From an uncultured Collinsella sp. (GTDB lineage: Bacteria > Actinomycetota > Coriobacteriia > Coriobacteriales > Coriobacteriaceae), in NCBI GenBank assembly GCA_902493515.1, contig CABUPE010000006.1, positions 13,063 to 77,062 of the forward strand: 64,000 nt of DNA. The letters run 5' to 3'. Made by a program: the position numbers and the translations under genes. The notes beneath the pieces are model-generated. The model searched no databases, was not told the origin of the DNA, and saw only the letters and a list, made by a program, of their open reading frames with translations. Below are positions 1 through 7,536 of this stretch, in pieces (position 1 is the stretch's first letter; the number at the start of each line of letters is the position of its first letter).

Positions 1-2
1 AA

Positions 3-62
3 AAAGAGCTGGAGTTGCGCATCGTTGAGAGGCTTTCCAGCTTTAGCAAAACAAACTTATAA
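3..62 (+). CDS. Possible 3' end of a CDS entering from the left edge
   Basis: One frame is open from the window edge and reads KELELRIVERLSSFSKTNL before a TAA. The short stretch is charged then ends plausibly, as a C-terminus would, but there are too few residues to name a family and the other frames are also partly open. The 90 bases after it hold no gene that I can see. Weak call. Confidence 0.3.
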   Translation, partial: KELELRIVERLSSFSKTNL

Positions 63-154
63 GATGCGACGGGCCGCGTCAAGATAATTACCGGACGGCC
101 TAGGAGGCGACTGGTTGGCTGGCTTAAACCTAGCGCGTGAAATGACGTTCCACG

Positions 155-793
155 CTATTCAGCGCGCTTGATAGGATGACGAACCACAGTCTTAAGTTTC
201 TCCGGTGCACATTTGCGTGGATCGGAGAGATAGATTTCGTGATGTAAACGGGAGTCTGAGAAGTCGGGGACATAGCCCTGCTCGGTCATGTATTCATGCA
301 TAGCGTTTACGGTCGCCGGTTCGTTGTCGTAGGGCCCGGTGTGCATGCATTGAACGCAGAGACCCTCGTCAACTTTAAGCAGCTCGACGGCGGAAAAGTC
401 CAGTTTCTTTTTGGTCGTGGCTTCTGCGACTGCCCAGTCAAAGTCATCTTGGGTGACGAAATCGGGTAGGCGGATGCACGAGATAAAGTTGAAATCGTCC
501 TTGCGTACATAGTCGATGTTGCCGCTCGGGGAGTCTTGCCACCAGAAACCCTCGAGCGGCGGTACCACAAAGTCGAAATAGCCCTCGATGCTCCTCGAGC
601 CTTTCTTCGACATCTTGACGGTATAGGCGATGCCGTAAAGCAGCGGCAGGGCGTTTTGATACTCGCCACCTTCGGTATTTGGGTCGCCCTTTCCGCGAAC
701 GGCAACGTAGCTCATAGGCGGGACAGTTACGATATTCGGCTTGCTTGCAGGTTTGTAGAGCTCCTTGCATTCCTTCTTAAAGTCGAACGCCAT
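155..793 (-). CDS. GyrI-like small-molecule-binding domain protein
   Basis: A 212-residue stand-alone GyrI-like (AraC effector-binding fold) protein without a DNA-binding domain. The family pattern is clear: MAFDFKKECKELY at the N-terminus, PPMSYVAVRGKGDPN near residue 25, VPPLEGFWWQ near residue 80, and LHHEIYLSDPRK close to the C-terminus. Family members of this length bind or hydrolyse small hydrophobic compounds; the ligand here cannot be read from sequence. It is transcribed alone, away from the ABC operon, with a shared 271 bp upstream region that carries a GGGACAG hairpin. I used the first ATG; the matching family N-terminus supports it. Confidence 0.88.
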   Translation of the reverse strand: MAFDFKKECKELYKPASKPNIVTVPPMSYVAVRGKGDPNTEGGEYQNALPLLYGIAYTVKMSKKGSRSIEGYFDFVVPPLEGFWWQDSPSGNIDYVRKDDFNFISCIRLPDFVTQDDFDWAVAEATTKKKLDFSAVELLKVDEGLCVQCMHTGPYDNEPATVNAMHEYMTEQGYVPDFSDSRLHHEIYLSDPRKCAPEKLKTVVRHPIKRAE

Positions 794-974
794 GTTGGCC
801 GCCTTTCCGCGTATTGGCCTGCTTAGATAGCGGAATCATATCATAGAAGCGAACGGACGTTCGAATGATTTGGCTGACAGATTGAGCTGCGTGCGTTGTG
901 TTTGGCGGTCGGCCTGACCCCGTCGATGATTTCTCTGCCTTCCCGGCGCCTCATCTATGGCTGCCATTCCCCCA

Positions 975-1014
975 TATAAAACCTGCCAAAATAAACCTGT
1001 CCCTTTTTGGTCGG
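975..1014 (-). repeat. GGGACAG-loop hairpin, copy 1
   Basis: Read on the minus strand, an ACCGACCAAAAA arm is followed by GGGACAGGT and then a complementary TTTTGGCAGGT arm. The same design occurs about ten times in the window with the loop conserved and the arms variable. It lies between the divergently transcribed GyrI-like and ABC genes. The rest of the 794-1064 gap shows nothing else I can name. Confidence 0.75.
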
Positions 1015-1064
1015 TGGGAAATGGGTAATACTAAAGAGTTATCCGACCAGATGGGAATTAATCG

Positions 1065-1766
1065 ATGGCTTATATCGAATTTAAAGACGTCATCAAGGCG
1101 TACGGCGAGGGCGATGCCCGCATTCACGCGCTCGACGGCGCGAGCTTTACCGTTGAACGCGGTGAGCTCGCCATTATCCTGGGCGCCTCGGGTGCCGGCA
1201 AGACCACGGCGCTCAACATCCTGGGCGGTATGGACACGGTAACCTCCGGCACCGTAACGGTGGACGGGCGCGACGTGAGCTCCGCCAACGAGGCGCAGCT
1301 CGTGGAATACCGCCGTGCCGACGTCGGCTTTGTCTTCCAGTTCTACAATCTGGTCCCCAACCTGACGGCGCTCGAAAATGTTGAGCTTGCGGCGCAAATC
1401 TGCCCCGATTCGCTCGATGCCGAGCAAACGCTTTGCCAGGTTGGCCTGGGTGAGCGCCTGGGCAACTTTCCGGCGCAGCTTTCGGGTGGCGAGCAGCAGC
1501 GCGTGTCCATTGCGCGCGCACTGGCCAAGAACCCCAAGCTGCTTTTGTGCGACGAGCCCACGGGCGCACTCGACTACAAAACCGGTAAGCAGATTTTGCA
1601 GTTGCTGCAGGACACCTGCCGCAAGCAGGGCATCACGGTCATTATCATCACCCACAACTCCGCGCTGGCGCCCATGGCCGATCGCCTGATTCGCTTTAAG
1701 AGCGGCCGCGTGGAGAGCGAGACGATCCAGCAAAATCCCGTGCCTATCGAGACGATCGAGTGGTAG
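1065..1766 (+). CDS. ABC transporter ATP-binding protein, LolD/MacB type
   Basis: A 233-residue nucleotide-binding subunit. Walker A is GASGAGKT at residues 40-47, the signature LSGGEQQ at 139-145, Walker B LLLCDEP at 159-165 with a TGALD D-loop, and an ITHN switch histidine near 191. The MacB/LolD/FtsE subfamily energises FtsX-type permeases that act on periplasmic or surface substrates, often peptides or lipoproteins, and does not import solutes. The permease gene follows within a few bases, so the two form one transporter. Substrate unknown. The ATG start matches the family N-terminus. Confidence 0.95.
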   Translation: MAYIEFKDVIKAYGEGDARIHALDGASFTVERGELAIILGASGAGKTTALNILGGMDTVTSGTVTVDGRDVSSANEAQLVEYRRADVGFVFQFYNLVPNLTALENVELAAQICPDSLDAEQTLCQVGLGERLGNFPAQLSGGEQQRVSIARALAKNPKLLLCDEPTGALDYKTGKQILQLLQDTCRKQGITVIIITHNSALAPMADRLIRFKSGRVESETIQQNPVPIETIEW

Positions 1767-1771
1767 CGCCC

Positions 1772-4537
1772 ATGGACCAGGACCGCCAAAACAGCCTACG
1801 CCGCGACGCGCGGAACACGGAGCGCGAGCAGGATTTTACGACCTACCGCACTGCCCAAAGCTCAAACGATATGGTGCCGACGGTTTTTCGCCGCGGTGTC
1901 TACCGCACGATTCGCGGCAGCCTCAAACGCTTCTTGTCTATCGTCGTGATCACCGCGCTCGGCGTGAGCGTGATGTGCGGTCTTAAGGCGGGCTGCGAGG
2001 ATCTGTGCGATTCGGTCGACGCCTACTTTGACCAGCAGAATGTCTATGATATCAACGTCCAGTCGACTTATGGCCTGACTGACGATGATCTCGACGCCAT
2101 CCAAGAGGTCGATGGCGTCGAAACGGCCGAGGGCATCTACACCGAGACCGCCTACACCGCCGTGAGCACAACGCGCGAGCGCGTGGTCGTGCAGAGTCTC
2201 TCCAAGGAGAACATCGATCAACCGGTGCTGGTGAGCGGCGATTTGCCCGAGAGCGCCGGCGAGGTCGCGGTGACTTCGAAGTTCCTGAAGGCATCGGGCA
2301 AGAAAATCGGCGATACGGTGAGTTTTGCCGCCAATGACGCGAGTTCGTCCAATCAAAGTGCCAAGGATCAGTTCGCCGCGGGTGATTACACCATTACGGC
2401 TGAGGTCCTCGACCCCACTGATGTAAGTTCTGACTCGACAGTCAACGCCTTTCGCGCTGCTTCGGCGGCGGACTATAAGTTCTATGTGAGCGAGGACGCC
2501 GCGACATCTTCTTCCTACTCCGCGGTCCACGTGATCGTCGAGGGGGCCAAGAGCCTCAACTCCTATTCGGATTCCTACGCGGCAAAGATCAATGAGGTCA
2601 AGGGCAATATCGAGAAGATCCGCGAGGAGCGTGAGAAGGCGCGCGCCCAGGAACTGACGGTCGACACGCCGGCAAGCTTGGATGCTGCCGAGCGCCAGGC
2701 GAATATGCTCTTTGGGATTGAGCAGGACAACATCAATCGCATGGCCCAGGGCAGCGAGGAACGCGTCCAGGCTCAGGCCGACCTGGATCAGCGCCGCGCC
2801 GCCGCCGACCAGCAGTTTGCCGATGCCCGCGCCGAGCTCTCTGACCTTGGTGAATGCACCTGGTACATCCAGGACCGCGGCAATATCGCAAGCTACTCGA
2901 GCGTGGAGAGCGATAGCTCGTCAATTGAGGCTATCGCCACGGTGTTCCCGTTCATCTTCTTTATCGTCGCCGTGCTCATCAGCCTTACCACCGCCACGCG
3001 TATGGTCGAGGAGGAACGCACACTCATCGGCCTGTATAAGGCGCTCGGTTATTCGCGCGGACGCATCCTGTCCAAATACGTGGACTATGCGCTGTGGGCC
3101 TGTCTGATCGGCGGCGTGCTCGGCAACATCATCGGATTTGTGGGCCTGCCGCTGTTCCTGTTTACGGTGTTCGACGACATGTACTCACTGCCCCAGATGC
3201 TGCTTTCGTACGACATCGTGTCCTCGATCGTTTCGGTGGCGCTGTTTGCCGTGGGCGTGGTGGGCGCCACGATTATCGCCTGCCGCCACGAGATGGCCGA
3301 GACCCCGGCCTCGCTTATGCGTCCCAAGGCCCCGCGCGCTGGCTCGCGCATTCTGCTCGAGCGCATCGGCTTTATCTGGCGCCGCATGGGCTTTTTGAAC
3401 AAGGTCGCTGCACGCAACCTTTTCCGCTATAAAAAGCGCGCCTTTATGACCATCTTTGGCATCGCGGGTTGCACCGCGCTTGTGATTTGCGGTATGGGTA
3501 TTCGCGACACGTCGGTCGCGCTTTCGCCCAAGCAGTACGGCCACATCACACGCTACGATCTGCTGGCGGTCGCCAATCCCGACGATTTTTCGCAGACGTG
3601 CGCGGCGCTCGACGAGCGAAGCGCAGCCAAGGATTCCGACGTGACCGTGACTTCGATGCTGCCGATTATGACCGACAACGTCACTTTTACATTTGGCGGA
3701 AAGAGCGAGACCGTGCAGCTCATTGTGGTGCCCGATGACCGCACGAATGATCTGGACGACTATGTTCGCCTTGAGGATGAGTCCAAAGAGCCACTGTCTT
3801 TGCGTGACGGAGACGTGTATCTGAGTAAGAGTTCACAGCTGGTGCTGGGGATTCAGCCGGGCGATGCAGCACACGTCCAGGATTCGTCACTCAACGTCGC
3901 CAAGGTCAAGGTCAGCGACATTTCGCTTAACTATCTGGGCAACACGCTTTACATGACGCAGAGCACCTATGAGCGCGCGTTTGGGCGCAGCGTTCGCCTC
4001 AATGGCATCTTTGCGCTGCTCAAGGGTTCGTCGGCCGACCAGATTGCGTTTAGCAAGAAGCTTAAGAGTGACGGCTGGCTTTCGATTTCGAGCACGGCCG
4101 AGCATTGGGAGAACTTTGAGGCGAACTTCACTATTATCAATTCCGTCGTGGTGCTCGTGACCTTTATGGCGGCATGCCTGTCGTTTGTGGTGGTGTTTAC
4201 GCTGTCCAACACGAATATCTCCGAGCGCGAACGCGAGCTGGCGACCATCAAGGTGCTGGGCTTCCGCCGTGGCGAGGTGCACCATTACGTCAACAAGGAG
4301 ACGTTGATCCTCACGGCAATTGGCGCCGCGCTGGGCGTGCCACTGGGCGGCTTGCTGGCCGAGAGTTTTACGTACATTTTGCAGATGCCGTCGCTGTACT
4401 TTGACGTTGAGGTCGAGCCGCTAAGCTACGTGCTCGCCGTGGTGCTTTCCTTTGGCTTTACGTTTATCGTCAACCTCGCCACCAATCGTACCCTCAACAA
4501 GATCGACATGGTCGGCGCCCTCAAAAGCGCCGAGTAA
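1772..4537 (+). CDS. FtsX-like ABC transporter permease, large extracellular domain
   Basis: About 921 residues. One membrane segment lies near residues 35-55, followed by a long extracytoplasmic region that includes a charged, probably coiled-coil stretch around residues 270-360. Then come two FtsX-type membrane blocks: around 385-490 (with the VEEERTLIGLYKALGY motif) and the C-terminal third (with ERERELATIKVLGFRRGE). It ends in GALKSAE, common for these permeases. It pairs with the ATPase immediately upstream. A GTG at 1760 would overlap the ATPase by 7 bases; I prefer the ATG at 1772, six bases after that stop. Likely role: export or mechanotransmission; substrate not predictable. Confidence 0.92.
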   Translation: MDQDRQNSLRRDARNTEREQDFTTYRTAQSSNDMVPTVFRRGVYRTIRGSLKRFLSIVVITALGVSVMCGLKAGCEDLCDSVDAYFDQQNVYDINVQSTYGLTDDDLDAIQEVDGVETAEGIYTETAYTAVSTTRERVVVQSLSKENIDQPVLVSGDLPESAGEVAVTSKFLKASGKKIGDTVSFAANDASSSNQSAKDQFAAGDYTITAEVLDPTDVSSDSTVNAFRAASAADYKFYVSEDAATSSSYSAVHVIVEGAKSLNSYSDSYAAKINEVKGNIEKIREEREKARAQELTVDTPASLDAAERQANMLFGIEQDNINRMAQGSEERVQAQADLDQRRAAADQQFADARAELSDLGECTWYIQDRGNIASYSSVESDSSSIEAIATVFPFIFFIVAVLISLTTATRMVEEERTLIGLYKALGYSRGRILSKYVDYALWACLIGGVLGNIIGFVGLPLFLFTVFDDMYSLPQMLLSYDIVSSIVSVALFAVGVVGATIIACRHEMAETPASLMRPKAPRAGSRILLERIGFIWRRMGFLNKVAARNLFRYKKRAFMTIFGIAGCTALVICGMGIRDTSVALSPKQYGHITRYDLLAVANPDDFSQTCAALDERSAAKDSDVTVTSMLPIMTDNVTFTFGGKSETVQLIVVPDDRTNDLDDYVRLEDESKEPLSLRDGDVYLSKSSQLVLGIQPGDAAHVQDSSLNVAKVKVSDISLNYLGNTLYMTQSTYERAFGRSVRLNGIFALLKGSSADQIAFSKKLKSDGWLSISSTAEHWENFEANFTIINSVVVLVTFMAACLSFVVVFTLSNTNISERERELATIKVLGFRRGEVHHYVNKETLILTAIGAALGVPLGGLLAESFTYILQMPSLYFDVEVEPLSYVLAVVLSFGFTFIVNLATNRTLNKIDMVGALKSAE

Positions 4538-4595
4538 CCTGCCTGGGATTCAAGCTGTAGCGAGCTGTAATGTACCACAACCGCATTTTTGCATA

Positions 4596-4638
4596 AACCG
4601 CCCCGCCGATTGCATATTTCGGCGGGGTGGTTGCTTTT
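4596..4638 (+). terminator. Rho-independent terminator after the FtsX-like permease
   Basis: A 13 bp stem (AACCGCCCCGCCG with CGGCGGGGTGGTT, one G-U pair) around an 11-base loop, followed by GCTTTTTG. It is part of a longer repeated unit: the same stem recurs at 7058-7101. Confidence 0.8.
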
Positions 4639-4642
4639 TGCC

Positions 4643-4891
4643 CGCGGGTACCCCAGGGGGCGGCGTGCAAATTCCGGAGAATTCAGCATCCCGGAGTCCG
4701 CGAGTGTGGGAGCGGGCGCACAAAAGCGCATTGAAAGCCTGACTTTGAGCTCCGGCGCCTCGAGGACCGCTCATTTTTTTGCAGAATGCGGCCCGCGGCG
4801 CCTGTCTCTCGCCCAAAATCCAGTATGCAGGCACCCTCGGCTGCTGAATACTCCAAAAAATGCACGCCGCATCCTACTCCAGGCACCCGCA
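4643..4891. mobile_element. MITE-like element, copy 1 (non-coding, terminal inverted repeats)
   Basis: A ~249 bp block almost identical to 7105-7353. Its ends are imperfect inverted repeats of about 45 bases: the left end includes GCGGCGTGCAAATTCCGGAG and the right end, read in reverse, GCGGCGTGCATTTTTTGGAG. Both continue into ATTCAGCA or TATTCAGCA. There is no transposase, and I saw no clear target duplication. A non-autonomous element or a long structured RNA are both possible. Similarity between the copies also extends left through the terminator to position 4526. Confidence 0.6.
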
Positions 4892-4920
4892 GCTACTCTG
4901 CGAGTGCGTGGCCTAATAGT

Positions 4921-4988
4921 AAGTTGCGGTGGAATAGTTCCCGTTTATGGCTCTGCTATGCCAAACGGGAACTATTCCACCGCAACTT
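4921..4988. repeat. AGTTGCGGTG palindrome, copy 1
   Basis: A perfect 26 bp inverted repeat (starts AAGTTGCGGTGGAATAGTTC) around a 16-base spacer. Outer arms are shared with copies at 6133-6199 and 61228-61294 while the spacers differ. There is no U-tract, so it does not look like a simple terminator. Confidence 0.8.
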
Positions 4989-5171
4989 ATCGAGAGGGCT
5001 CTTGGTTGTTATTTGCACTGACATTTGTCATGAAATGGCAGGTCGTTAGGGGTTGCTACTGGTAGTTGCGGTAGGGTTGGGGCAGATTCTAACTAGAAAT
5101 GGTGGTCGCTACCGGTTGTTTTCGGCATACTCGCCTCATTCGATTACGGTCACCACATGAAAGGAACCACC

Positions 5172-5783
5172 ATGGACCTTGCGATGGCACAGCGTCTCGT
5201 CGATCGCCGCAAAGCTGCCGGTCTTTCTCAGGAGGCCCTTGCTGCCCAACTGGGCGTAAGTCGCCAGGCTGTCAGTAAATGGGAGCGCAGTGAGTCCTCA
5301 CCCGATACCGATAACCTTATTGCGCTCGCCGCACTGTATGGCGTGTCGTTGGACGAGCTGTTGTATGGGGAAGCGGCTAGCGATGCCGACGACCTTGAGG
5401 ACGGCAGTGCCGACACCGAGACGGCGGATGTGACTGACGAGGCTGAGGCTTCTACTGAGCACGCCGATTGCGGCGACAAACCACTTGTCGATATTTCCCT
5501 CGCGCGCGGCATCCACGTCATTGATCCCAATAAAGGCGAGGAAGTCCATGTTGGCTGGAGCGGCATCCATGTGACCAACGACCGCAAGGGTGAAGAGGTG
5601 CACGTGGGGCCGGGCGGCGTACATATTGACACGCTAGAGGACGACGGGCACAGCGTGCACACCAATGCCGATGGCACCGTGGTTATCGACGGCGAACAAT
5701 TCTCCAGCTGGAAAGAGGCGCGCGACAAGCTCGACCATCATGGCGAGCATTTCCACACCAAGCTCGGTCGCGCGTGGAATTAG
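5172..5783 (+). CDS. XRE-family regulator, N-terminal part (ends at an in-frame amber codon)
   Basis: 203 residues. The N-terminal HTH is typical: RRKAAGLSQEALAAQLGVS-RQAVSKWERSESSPD, then NLIALAALYGVSLDELLYG. An acidic linker follows, then a His-rich region with a duplicated 15-residue unit (KGEEVHVGWSGIHV and KGEEVHVGPGGVHI). I chose the ATG at 5172, preceded by AAAGGA. The frame stops at TAG (5781-5783), but the same frame continues directly into a membrane segment typical of the C-terminus of this regulator class (next entry). The intact gene would give a membrane-tethered regulator of ~305 residues. Either a nonsense mutation or readthrough; two proteins are also possible. Confidence 0.85.
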   Translation: MDLAMAQRLVDRRKAAGLSQEALAAQLGVSRQAVSKWERSESSPDTDNLIALAALYGVSLDELLYGEAASDADDLEDGSADTETADVTDEAEASTEHADCGDKPLVDISLARGIHVIDPNKGEEVHVGWSGIHVTNDRKGEEVHVGPGGVHIDTLEDDGHSVHTNADGTVVIDGEQFSSWKEARDKLDHHGEHFHTKLGRAWN

Positions 5784-5795
5784 TTCCCCTTCCCC

Positions 5796-6092
5796 GTGCT
5801 TGTCGCCCTCGCCTATCTGGCGCTCGGCATTATTTGCAGCGTGTGGACTACGGGACTTTTCCTCGTCTTTTTGATTCCCGTCTACTACGCGCTTGGCGAT
5901 TTCATCGACCGACGTCATCTGTCAAAGCTTGTCGACGCCGTCTACCCGGCAGCTGCCATAACTTGGTTCCTCTACATGTGGCTCTGCCTGGGACAGCCCC
6001 ATCCCGCATGGGTCATCCTCATCACGATTCCCATCGTAAAAGCGCTTATGCACTGGTGCCGCAAACAATGGAAGCACCGCAAACAGGCCTAA
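5796..6092 (+). CDS. Membrane C-terminal half of the split XRE regulator
   Basis: In the same frame as the XRE gene, codons right after the TAG read FPFPVLVALAYLALG, then VWTTGLFLVFLIPVYYALGDFIDRR and further hydrophobic segments, ending in a basic tail. XRE regulators of Firmicutes and coriobacteria often end in such a block. A GTG at 5796 could start it as a 98-residue peptide, but it lacks a good ribosome site. I think it is the detached tail of the upstream gene. Confidence 0.6.
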   Translation: MLVALAYLALGIICSVWTTGLFLVFLIPVYYALGDFIDRRHLSKLVDAVYPAAAITWFLYMWLCLGQPHPAWVILITIPIVKALMHWCRKQWKHRKQA

Positions 6093-6132
6093 ACCGCCAG
6101 CGCCACTCATCCGACACCGCCCGTCCCTTCCA

Positions 6133-6199
6133 AGTTGCGGTGATATAGGGACTGTTTTGAGGCTCCAAAGCGCCAAACAGTCCCTATATCACCGCAACT
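6133..6199. repeat. AGTTGCGGTG palindrome, copy 2
   Basis: A perfect 25 bp inverted repeat (AGTTGCGGTGATATAGGGAC then TGTTT) around a 17-base spacer. The first ten arm bases match copies 1 and 3; inner arm bases and the spacer differ, with both arms changed together. Confidence 0.8.
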
Positions 6200-6265
6200 A
6201 ACAAACAATTGGGTCAGTTCCGGCACGGAGATAAGCATTGAGCTGACCGCGCGCCAAGAAAAGGG

Positions 6266-6399
6266 CCTATTTACTACGTTTAGCCCGAAGGGGCCGACCA
6301 TACCCGCCTTTTTCGAAAACTGGCAAGCTTTCTACCTGCGGTTTTATTTTTACAATCTTTGTCATGGTCGAGGGTGTGGTAGCAAACGTAGTAGATAGG
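6266..6399. repeat. TACCTGCGG-core element A
   Basis: Arms CCTATTTACTACGTTT (6266-6281) and AAACGTAGTAGATAGG (6384-6399) pair at 15 of 16 positions and enclose a ~100-base interior. The core TACCTGCGGTTTTATT at 6333-6348 is exactly repeated at 36525-36540, where the core again sits 35 bases from the right arm but the arms are unrelated in sequence. Confidence 0.65.
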
Positions 6400-6529
6400 T
6401 CCATTTTGTGGCAACGGATCATTCAAGCCCAATCTCGAAGGCTAAAGAGAGCCTCTCATCAACGCCTGCGAGCGAAAACCAAATAGAATGAAAGGCAAAC
6501 GGAAAGCCCGTTTGACGAGCGGAGGACAT

Positions 6530-6850
6530 ATGCGCGACGTAGCCGAAAGCGACTGGAAGCTGTTTAAGAAAATGCTTCCTCAATGGCAAGAACGTTATAT
6601 GGAAAAGCTCATCGGCCAGTACGTTGAGATGCTGAACGGCGACAGTGAAGCGTCCAGTAGATTTTGGGCACTAGAAGAGCGCCTCAATAGAGACAAGCTG
6701 TCCTCAGGCGTAATTGCAAACGACATTCGCCGCAGCACAATGCACCGCGAGATAGCCAATTTGCTTATCGACAGCGTTATCACCCTTGACGACCTTGACG
6801 GTTTTACCGAGGACATTAAGAGCTATGCGCAACACTGGACTGGCCAGTAA
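6530..6850 (+). CDS. Small conserved-looking cytoplasmic protein, function unknown
   Basis: 106 residues starting MRDVAESDWKLFKKMLPQWQ, with GGAGG just upstream deciding the ATG at 6530 over one at 6488. The protein is charged and mostly helical, with an ERLNRDK segment and a C-terminal DDLDGFTEDIKSYAQ segment, and no membrane segment. I recognise the general look of a small protein found in anaerobic Gram-positives, but cannot name a domain. It stands alone between repeat elements. No toxin-antitoxin partner is visible. Confidence 0.75.
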   Translation: MRDVAESDWKLFKKMLPQWQERYMEKLIGQYVEMLNGDSEASSRFWALEERLNRDKLSSGVIANDIRRSTMHREIANLLIDSVITLDDLDGFTEDIKSYAQHWTGQ

Positions 6851-6930
6851 GAGCACTGAACGACAGACATCCCCAGCAAAGCGGGGCAAACGCCGGGCCA
6901 CCTAATGGTTGTCCGGCGTTTGCCCAGATT

Positions 6931-6967
6931 AACCTGCCAAAGATGAACCTGTCCCTTTTTGGCGGGT
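6931..6967 (-). repeat. GGGACAG-loop hairpin, copy 2
   Basis: Minus-strand reading gives an AACCCGCCAAAAA arm, GGGACAGGT, and a TTTGGCAGGTT arm. Its outer end runs directly into the 34 bp palindrome at 6965-6998. Confidence 0.75.
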
Positions 6968-7057
6968 TACTCGGCGCTTTTAAGAGCGCCGAGTAACCCG
7001 TTCTGGGATTCAAGCTGTAGCGAGCCACCGCCGCGCTCACAGCCACTAAATTGCATA

Positions 7058-7101
7058 AACCGTCCTGCCGATTGCATATTTCGGCGGGGCGGTTGCTTTT
7101 T
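7058..7101 (+). terminator. Duplicate of the permease terminator
   Basis: Stem AACCGTCCTGCCG with CGGCGGGGCGGTT followed by GCTTTTTG. Two changes from the copy at 4596 preserve pairing through G-U or mismatch. No gene ends immediately before it, consistent with having been copied along with the adjoining element. Confidence 0.6.
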
Positions 7102-7104
7102 GCC

Positions 7105-7353
7105 TACGGGTAACCCAGGGGGCGGCGTGCAAATTCCGGAGAATTCAGCATCCCGGAGTCCGCGAGTGTGGGAGCGGGCGCACAAAAGCGCATTGAAAGC
7201 CTGACTTTGAGCTCCGGCGCCTCGAGGACCGCTCATTTTTTTGCAGAATGCGGCCCGCGGCGCCTGTCTCTCGCCCAAAATCCAGTATGCAGGCACCCTC
7301 GGCTGCTGAATACTCCCAAAAATGCACGCCGCATCCTACCCCAGGCACCCGCA
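7105..7353. mobile_element. MITE-like element, copy 2
   Basis: Nearly identical to 4643-4891, about 2.46 kb away in the same orientation, with differences mainly at the extreme left end. The same imperfect ~45-base terminal inverted repeats are present. A nested inverted repeat begins 40 bases downstream, whereas copy 1 is followed by an AGTTGCGGTG palindrome, so flanks differ after the right end. Confidence 0.6.
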
Positions 7354-7392
7354 GCAAGAAGACGAATAGTCTCGGCCTCCCCAGTCACCGTA

Positions 7393-7513
7393 GGAGGCCC
7401 CAGGGCTTACCTCCCAAATCTTTCCGCAGGACGGAAGGATCCCGCCGCGCGAAGCGCACGGCGGGATCCTGACATGTCCGAGGACGATTTGGGAGGTAAG
7501 CCCTGGGGTCTCC
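7393..7513. repeat. Nested inverted repeat 1
   Basis: Outer arms of 28 bases (7393-7420 and 7486-7513) pair at 27 positions and contain CCCAGGGCTTACCTCCC. Inside sits a separate perfect hairpin, GGATCCCGCCG with CGGCGGGATCC (7437-7469). The outer and inner stems are offset by unequal spacers. It lies beyond the 3' end of pfkA. The architecture recurs at 12506, 28863 and 61367 with unrelated arms. Confidence 0.75.
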
Positions 7514-7536
7514 GATGAGAGCAGTTTCGGCCGAGG

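Larger units (their letters stand above)
4538..5171. other. Gene-free stretch with terminator, MITE-like element and palindrome
   Basis: This 634 bp gap holds, in order, the permease terminator, copy 1 of a ~250 bp element with terminal inverted repeats, a perfect 26 bp palindrome, and about 180 bp leading into the XRE gene. Short open frames within it are conserved only because the element is repeated; none shows a protein family or a convincing ribosome site. Confidence 0.7.
6093..6529. other. Gene-free stretch with two palindromic elements
   Basis: Holds an AGTTGCGGTG palindrome (6133-6199) and the first TACCTGCGG-core element (6266-6399). The remaining ~130 bp before the small gene at 6530 are comparatively AT-rich and should contain its promoter; I cannot assign the boxes with confidence. 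Confidence 0.6.
6851..7536. other. Gene-free stretch packed with repeats
   Basis: Contains a GGGACAG hairpin, a 34 bp palindrome at 6965-6998 (arms GGTTACTCGGCGCT and complement), the second copies of the permease-type terminator and MITE-like element, and a nested inverted repeat. The palindrome partly mimics the last codons of the upstream permease (ALKSAE-stop), so the duplicated unit seems to start inside that gene's 3' end. Confidence 0.7.

Noticed and set aside
4550..4886. Open frames on both strands within the MITE-like copies
   Set aside because: They are conserved only because the DNA is duplicated; there is no ribosome site or protein family.
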